Source: Cyclobacteriaceae bacterium (GTDB taxonomy: Bacteria; Bacteroidota; Bacteroidia; Cytophagales; Cyclobacteriaceae). Taken from it: a stretch of DNA of 45,936 nt. Made by a program: the position numbers and the translations under genes. The stretch is taken from positions 1 to 45,936 of the forward strand of contig JAOULS010000002.1 of NCBI GenBank assembly GCA_029881895.1, given 5' to 3'. This document shows, one piece after another, positions 41,331 to 45,936 of this stretch (its first letter is position 1; each line of letters begins with the position of its first letter). The notes beneath the pieces were generated by a model. That model worked only from the letters and a program-made list of their open reading frames with translations, did not search any database and had not been told where the DNA came from.

Positions 41331-42869
41331 CTATATTTCTAAAGGGGAATTATTAAGCATGTATTCTTTAACTTTCTGTAAATCATTATATATTGGATAG
41401 TCATCTACAAATTTCGGAACTAACTTCCTGATTTTATTAAATGTATCTGTTGATTTTGGTGATAAACCATCTGTTTTACCTATCAAATCCAATGATTGTA
41501 CAATACTAATCATCTCAATCACCAAAACTTCAAAGGTATTGTCTATTACTTTTTTAGTACAAGTTGCAGCATTTGTACCCATACTTACAATATCCTGATT
41601 ATCATTATTATTTGGGATACTATGCACATACATGGGATTTGAAAGCATCTGGTTTTCTGCGGTAGTAGAGGTTGCCGTAAACTGAACACCTTGCATCCCA
41701 AAATTAAATCCTAATTTTCCTAAATTGGCAAATGGGGTGAGTAACCCATTTAATTGAGGGTTCATCAAGAAATTTAGCTGCCGCTCGGCTAACATCGATA
41801 ATTTAGTAATCGCAATTTTCAACTTATCCATTTCGAATGAAACATAATCACCATGAAAATTACCTCCATGCAACACGTTCTCTGCTTTTACATCAACTAT
41901 CGGATTATCATTTGCCGAATTAATCTCTTCAATCAGTACCTTTTGACTTTGATTTACTGTTTCTAATATAGTGCCTACAATTTGCGGCACACATCGCAAC
42001 GAATAATACTCTTGTACCTTATCTTCAAAATATTTTTCTTCTACTTCTCCATTATAAAGGCGCTGTTCTCTTTTTCGTATATAACTACTTTGTGTTATAT
42101 GCTCATACAACACTCTGGCCACTTCCTGTTGCCCTATATGTTTTTTTGATTGATTTAATTCTTTAGAGAAATAATCATCATACGAATCTACCATTTCGCA
42201 TATCATGATGGTACAAGTCAATGACCATTCGATGGCTCTCTTTGCATATATTGCATTAATAATGCCTATCCCCGTCATTACACTAGTCCCATTCATCACT
42301 GCCAACCCTTCTCTCAACTTCACTTTCATGGGCTTGATACCTAATTTATCAAACACCACGGACGTTTTTTGCACTTTATCCTCATACACCACCTCCCCTT
42401 CTCCTATCATTACCAATGCCAAATGTGCCAATTGCACCAAATCGCCACTTGCTCCAACACCACCATGCTCAAAAATAAGGGGAGTAATATTATTGTTTAT
42501 GAGTTCCTCTAATACCTCAATAGCTGTTATATTAACACCAGAATACCCTAAAGACAAGGTATTTAATCGAGCAATCATAGCTGCTTTCGCATATTCAGGA
42601 GACAGAGGCTGCCCAAATCCAGACGAGTGACTACGAATTAAATTATATTGTAATTTAATTTGGTCTGACTCGTCAATCTTGTATTGAGCCATAGGACCAA
42701 AGCCAGTATTAATGCCATATATGATTTTGTTCTTTGAGAATTCATTAAGAAAATGATAGCTTTCATTTACTTTTTGTTCTACATCATCTGATATTCTAAT
42801 CTTATCATCTTTAAAGATTAGTTTATTAATCTCTTCTAGATTTAAAGATGCATGTCTTATTTCTATCAT
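41331..42869 (-). CDS. Tyrosine ammonia-lyase (aromatic amino-acid lyase, MIO enzyme)
   Basis: The frame continues to an ATG at 42926, but the start at 42869 (MIEIRHASLNLEEINKLIF) fits the family better and leaves a hairpin outside the gene. The product is 512 residues. The MIO cofactor forms from Ala140-Ser141-Gly142 in GVGASGDLVQLAHLALVMIGEG. Segments YGINTGFGPMAQYKI, LQYNLIRSHSSGFGQPLSP, SANDNPIVDV, GGNFHGDYVSFEMDK and SIPNNNDNQDIVSMGTNAA track Flavobacterium johnsoniae TAL almost residue for residue, which supports tyrosine over histidine. It makes 4-coumarate and ammonia; in flexirubin/aryl-polyene pathways that is the aromatic starter unit. It is the first gene of the pigment operon. 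HAL activity remains an alternative. Confidence 0.9.
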   Translation of the reverse strand: MIEIRHASLNLEEINKLIFKDDKIRISDDVEQKVNESYHFLNEFSKNKIIYGINTGFGPMAQYKIDESDQIKLQYNLIRSHSSGFGQPLSPEYAKAAMIARLNTLSLGYSGVNITAIEVLEELINNNITPLIFEHGGVGASGDLVQLAHLALVMIGEGEVVYEDKVQKTSVVFDKLGIKPMKVKLREGLAVMNGTSVMTGIGIINAIYAKRAIEWSLTCTIMICEMVDSYDDYFSKELNQSKKHIGQQEVARVLYEHITQSSYIRKREQRLYNGEVEEKYFEDKVQEYYSLRCVPQIVGTILETVNQSQKVLIEEINSANDNPIVDVKAENVLHGGNFHGDYVSFEMDKLKIAITKLSMLAERQLNFLMNPQLNGLLTPFANLGKLGFNFGMQGVQFTATSTTAENQMLSNPMYVHSIPNNNDNQDIVSMGTNAATCTKKVIDNTFEVLVIEMISIVQSLDLIGKTDGLSPKSTDTFNKIRKLVPKFVDDYPIYNDLQKVKEYMLNNSPLEI

Positions 42870-43224
42870 ATTTTTCAACCAACTATTATAAAATTGTTTG
42901 TAAAAAACAAACAACAGTACTCGCAAAAAAAAAGATATTGAAACTATAAAGCAACATATTAGTTATTTAAATTCATTCTAATTGTTTTCGTTGACCAAAG
43001 TTTGATTATTTTTACTAATGAAAACCTGAATTCGATTAATTATTGTATTCCAAAATGTAGTTTCGTGTACATTGTGGGATTATTATTAGGTTCTGAGATA
43101 ATTTTTAAGTTTAATTTTTCTTAACCCTAATACTCGTAGTACACCGTTAAAATTAGTGGTTTTTACAGAACCGATTTCAGATAAATCAGTTACTCTATCA
43201 CATAATAAAGCAAAAAACTGTTCA
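42870..43224. other. Divergent control region between TAL operon and halogenase gene
   Basis: This 355-base gap holds no ORF I trust. Besides the inverted repeat at 42894-42914 I see only AT-rich sequence; no perfect TAnnTTTG box faces either gene. It must hold both promoters if each gene is expressed separately. Confidence 0.6.
42894..42914. promoter_or_regulatory. 7-bp inverted repeat 25 bases upstream of TAL
   Basis: TTGTTTG (42894-42900) and CAAACAA (42908-42914) flank a 7-base A-rich spacer. It lies in the leader/promoter region of the TAL start at 42869, so it could be an operator or an RNA hairpin. It is inside the coding region only if the upstream ATG (42926) is used. Confidence 0.4.
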
Positions 43225-44451
43225 ATGAATAATAGAAACGAAGAAATTGATGTGTTAATAATTGGAGCAGGTCCTTCTGGCACTGTGGCCGCAGGTGTGC
43301 TAAACAAGAATGGTGTTTCAACAAAAATTATTGAAAAGCAATCGTTTCCAAGATTTGTAATTGGAGAAAGTTTATTACCCCGGTGTATGGACAATTTAGA
43401 AAAAGCAGGTCTGTTGGAAGTGGTTAAACATCAAAATTTTCAAGAAAAATTTGGAGCTAAATTTATTGATAAAAGTAAAAATTGTGATTTTGATTTTTCA
43501 GAGCAATTTTCAGAAGGTTGGGGTTGGACATGGCAAGTAAAAAGAGCCCAATTCGACCAAGTACTCGCCCAAGAAATTGAAAAAAGAGGGGTGCCTATCG
43601 CCTACAATACTGAAGTAACAGATGTTCACTTTGACCAAAATGGCACCTCTACCACTACTATTAATCGTGAAGATGGTAGTTCAGATACAATTACAGCCAA
43701 GCATATTATTGACGCAAGTGGTTATGGTCGTGTTTTACCTCGCCTTCTACAACTTGATGTACCTTCTAATTTCCCTGTTCGAACTTCTTTATTTTGCCAT
43801 ATAAAAGATTTAAACCGACCTACAGGTGCTGACGGAAATAGAATCACAATAGTGGTGTATAAACAAGATGTATGGATATGGATTATCCCCTTCTCTGACA
43901 ACATTACCTCTGTGGGTGTAGTGGGCAGTCCTGAAGACATAAACCGCTTTAAGGGAGGTGCTACAGATCAATTTAAAAGTTGGATTTCAGAAGTTCCAGA
44001 ACTTGCTGATAGATTTAATAAAATGGATTACATTTTTGAACCCAAGCAAATCACAGGGTATTCATCTGCTGTATCTAAGTTATATGGTGATGGATATACA
44101 TTAACTGGAAACTCAACAGAATTTCTAGACCCTGTTTTCTCATCTGGAGTTACTTTTGCAACAGAATCAGGTGCATTGGCAGCAGAACTGATTACACGAA
44201 CATTAAAAGGAGAAAATGTAGATTGGGAAACAGAATATTCTGAGTACATAAAAAGAGGTGTTGACGTGTTTCGAAGTTTTATAATGGGTTGGTATGATGG
44301 TACACTTCAAAAAATATTTTTTACTAAAAAGGAGAATGAATTAATGAAAAAACAAATCTGCTCAGTACTAGCTGGGTATGTTTGGGACCTAGAAAATCCA
44401 TTCGTAAAACAACACGCTAGAGCGCTAAAAGCACTAGCAGATGTGCTGTAA
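43225..44451 (+). CDS. Flavin-dependent halogenase-like oxidoreductase
   Basis: The frame opens at 43156, but residues before the ATG at 43225 are unlike the family. From 43225 the protein starts MNNRNEEIDVLIIGAGPSG, with the FAD motif at 14-19, and has 408 residues. Halogenase marks are FPRFVIGESLLPRCMDNLE (near residue 40), GWGWTWQVKRAQFDQVL near 100, and the WxWxIP motif at 217-222 (WIWIIP). The FxxFxIGESLLP segment is that of the group that acts on phenolic, often carrier-bound substrates (PltA/CndH-like). It could chlorinate or brominate the coumaroyl ring, consistent with chlorinated flexirubins of Bacteroidota; hydroxylation by an FAD monooxygenase relative is the main alternative. Placement beside TAL, divergent, supports a pathway role. 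Confidence 0.85.
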   Translation: MNNRNEEIDVLIIGAGPSGTVAAGVLNKNGVSTKIIEKQSFPRFVIGESLLPRCMDNLEKAGLLEVVKHQNFQEKFGAKFIDKSKNCDFDFSEQFSEGWGWTWQVKRAQFDQVLAQEIEKRGVPIAYNTEVTDVHFDQNGTSTTTINREDGSSDTITAKHIIDASGYGRVLPRLLQLDVPSNFPVRTSLFCHIKDLNRPTGADGNRITIVVYKQDVWIWIIPFSDNITSVGVVGSPEDINRFKGGATDQFKSWISEVPELADRFNKMDYIFEPKQITGYSSAVSKLYGDGYTLTGNSTEFLDPVFSSGVTFATESGALAAELITRTLKGENVDWETEYSEYIKRGVDVFRSFIMGWYDGTLQKIFFTKKENELMKKQICSVLAGYVWDLENPFVKQHARALKALADVL

Positions 44452-44468
44452 ATATTACAGAAACACTC

Positions 44469-45242
44469 CTACAATTCTATATTCATCCCTACTGGGCAGT
44501 GATCTGACTCCATATAGTCAGGATAAATAGTAGCATCTGTAATTCCTGTTTTTATCACATCGCTCACCAAGAAGTAATCAATTCTCCATCCTACGTTATT
44601 GGCTCGGGCTTGCCCCATATAGCTCCACCAGCTATACTTTCCTGTTTCATCGGGGTATTTATATCTAAAAGAGTCCACTAACCCTGCCTTCACATAATTA
44701 TCCAACCCGTCTATTTCTTCTTGCATATAGCCCGCTGTTTTGTTATAGTTTGGCTTTGGACGTGCCAAGTCTATGGCTTTATGTGCTACATTAAAGTCAC
44801 CACACACCACCACAGGTTTCTTTTTTTCCAGTTCTATTAAAAAAGCTAAAAAAGCAGCATCCCAGGTTTGTCGATACTCCAAACGATGCAAATCCCTACT
44901 CGAATTGGGAACATACACGGTCACCATATAAAATTTTTCAAATTCCGCTGTTAGTACTCGTCCTTCCTGATCGTGTTCTTCAATACCGATATCAGGTGTT
45001 ACCTGTATAGGTTTTTCTTTTGACAGGATTGCCGTACCTGAGTACCCTTTTTTTACCGCTGAATTACTAAAAACATGATACCCTTCTACATGTTGAAGTG
45101 CTTCTGCCACTTGGTCGTCTTGGGCTTTGGTTTCCTGAAGACACAAAATATCAGGATTCAATGTTTTTAAAGAACTTTCAAAACCTTTTTTTACCGAGGC
45201 ACGAATGCCATTCACATTCCAGGATATTAAATTATAATTCAT
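44469..45242 (-). CDS. xth: Exodeoxyribonuclease III
   Basis: This 257-residue cytoplasmic exo/AP-endonuclease repairs abasic sites and 3'-blocked ends. The EEP-family motifs are visible: SWNVNGIRA near residue 7, the metal-binding Glu in LCLQETKAQ near 37, VVCGDFNVAH near 145 with catalytic Asp and Asn, WRIDYFLVS near 222, and SDHCPV with the catalytic His near the end. Length is as expected. It converges on the halogenase gene with a 17-base gap and lies 56 bases downstream of the TonB-domain gene. Confidence 0.96.
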   Translation of the reverse strand: MNYNLISWNVNGIRASVKKGFESSLKTLNPDILCLQETKAQDDQVAEALQHVEGYHVFSNSAVKKGYSGTAILSKEKPIQVTPDIGIEEHDQEGRVLTAEFEKFYMVTVYVPNSSRDLHRLEYRQTWDAAFLAFLIELEKKKPVVVCGDFNVAHKAIDLARPKPNYNKTAGYMQEEIDGLDNYVKAGLVDSFRYKYPDETGKYSWWSYMGQARANNVGWRIDYFLVSDVIKTGITDATIYPDYMESDHCPVGMNIEL

Positions 45243-45298
45243 TTTAATTAATCTAACTAGTATAAAAATTTAGGACATGGTTTACTCACAACACTAGG

Positions 45299-45936
45299 TT
45301 ATAGCTTAAAAATAAATTTTAAAGAAGCCGAGCGATACTCCACAAAATCATCGCCCACAAAAGGCTGCCACTTGGGGCCATTCTGAATAATATTTTTTAC
45401 TATATTGTCACACTCTTTCGACAAACCCGATACAATTTGTAAATCTGTGATTCTGCCATCAGTGGTCAGAGAAAACTGCACTAACACCTCTCCTTGCAGG
45501 TCAGACTGTAATGCCACATCAGGATACGTGTACCCATTTTTAATGTATTGATTTAAACCTGTAAAGCCTCCTTCTGGCGTAGCTTGTTTAGCAGAGGCAG
45601 CCATTACATTAATTATTCCTTTTTTTACAATTTCAGGCATTTCTTGTTCTTTCTTTTCAGGCTGAATATCATAAGTCTCTACTTTAGCTATCGTATTTTC
45701 TTTAGCCTGCACCACAGGGTCAATTATCACTTCATTATTAGTTTCAATAGGTGGTTTAGTAGCTATTTCAGCAGATTGTACTTGTTGAGTTCCGTCTATA
45801 TTCTTCTTAGGAAATACTGTTTTTTCAACCTTTTCTTCTTTTATCAAGCCTATTCCAAGGTCATTAGTAGCAGAATTGTCATTTTCAAGGGTGTCAGATT
45901 CAATAATTAATGAATCTACTAAAATAGTGTTTGCTG
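45299..45936 (-). CDS. TonB C-terminal-domain protein, 5' end cut by window
   Basis: The frame is open to the window edge: above the TTG-initiated reading at 45847 the sequence continues in frame with ANTILVDSLIIESDTLENDN, so the start lies outside. The last 80 residues are the TonB C-terminal domain (GLNQYIKNGYTYPDVALQSDLQGEVLVQFSLTTDGRITDLQIVSGLSKECDNIVKNII, ending FRSASLKFIFKL-like). Before it lies a Lys/Glu/Pro-rich linker (IPQ-, IATKPPIETNNEVIIDPVV). Such proteins transmit energy from the inner-membrane ExbBD complex to outer-membrane receptors, or are fused to BlaR1-type domains; the missing N-terminus decides which. No exbBD is in the window. Confidence 0.85.
   Translation of the reverse strand, partial: ANTILVDSLIIESDTLENDNSATNDLGIGLIKEEKVEKTVFPKKNIDGTQQVQSAEIATKPPIETNNEVIIDPVVQAKENTIAKVETYDIQPEKKEQEMPEIVKKGIINVMAASAKQATPEGGFTGLNQYIKNGYTYPDVALQSDLQGEVLVQFSLTTDGRITDLQIVSGLSKECDNIVKNIIQNGPKWQPFVGDDFVEYRSASLKFIFKL

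Noticed and set aside
42205-42630. 141-residue plus-strand ORF inside TAL
   Set aside because: Lies wholly antisense to the MIO active-site region of TAL, so it is a codon shadow.
41331-42869. Histidine ammonia-lyase (hutH)
   Set aside because: The SHSSG segment alone would allow HAL, but the match to Flavobacterium TAL and the pigment context are stronger; no hut genes nearby.
43086-43394. 102-residue minus-strand ORF over the start of the halogenase
   Set aside because: Antisense to the FAD-binding motif, a typical shadow.

Overview
The window is AT-rich, densely coding DNA from a Bacteroidota bacterium, most likely a Cytophagales/Flammeovirga-like marine lineage. The evidence is a TamL-type lipoprotein of the BamA superfamily, a carboxypeptidase-regulatory/DUF5686 outer-membrane protein, PD40-OmpA and TPR-CHAT envelope proteins, a tiny Bacteroidota-specific protein, TAnnTTTG-type -7 boxes, no obvious Shine-Dalgarno use, and an aryl-polyene/flexirubin-type pigment locus with a Flavobacterium-like tyrosine ammonia-lyase. 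The exact taxon cannot be fixed from sequence reading alone.

Layout. 1-6.7 kb is housekeeping: a truncated dipeptidase E with a small membrane protein ahead of it (minus), threonylcarbamoyl-AMP synthase and phosphoglycerate kinase (plus), a TerB-like protein, a SpoU rRNA/tRNA methyltransferase and divergent tamL. 6.7-15.0 kb is one minus-strand operon of three large exported proteins: a 1342-residue TPR-CHAT protein with an intact His/Cys dyad, a PD40/carboxypeptidase-regulatory/OmpA protein that resembles PorE without its TPR part, and a 752-residue protein of unknown function. A 580-bp AT-rich spacer with several perfect inverted repeats separates this from a stand-alone CheC-like protein (15.6-16.2 kb). 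16.3-21.3 kb (minus) holds a complete reductive pyrimidine-degradation operon: dihydropyrimidinase, nitrilase-type beta-ureidopropionase, PreT and PreA. It converts uracil/thymine to beta-alanine/beta-aminoisobutyrate. 21.5-25.7 kb holds yebC, the tail-specific protease prc, a membrane protein with a zinc ribbon, and a 46-residue mini-protein.

25.7-42.9 kb is a long, tightly packed minus-strand array, transcribed from tyrosine ammonia-lyase toward the DUF5686 protein. Its core (29.5-42.9 kb) is a type II polyketide/fatty-acid-like set: TAL, ketoreductase, three ketosynthases with intact catalytic residues, two degenerate ketosynthase relatives, two acyl carrier proteins, two hotdog dehydratases, a hotdog thioesterase, an LpxL-like acyltransferase, LolA-like and LolB-like exported proteins, a polysaccharide deacetylase and a GT2-DUF2062 protein. 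The divergent neighbour at 43.2 kb is a flavin-dependent halogenase-like enzyme with the WxWxIP motif. Together they suggest a 4-coumarate-primed, probably ring-halogenated aryl polyene (flexirubin-like) attached to an envelope lipid. An AMP-dependent coumarate ligase, an MMPL exporter and the dialkylresorcinol genes are not in the window. trmH, a SanA/YdcF-type protein and the DUF5686 protein continue the same gene chain.

44.5-45.9 kb ends with exodeoxyribonuclease III and a TonB-C-terminal-domain protein cut by the window edge. I saw no tRNA, rRNA, CRISPR, insertion sequence or prophage.
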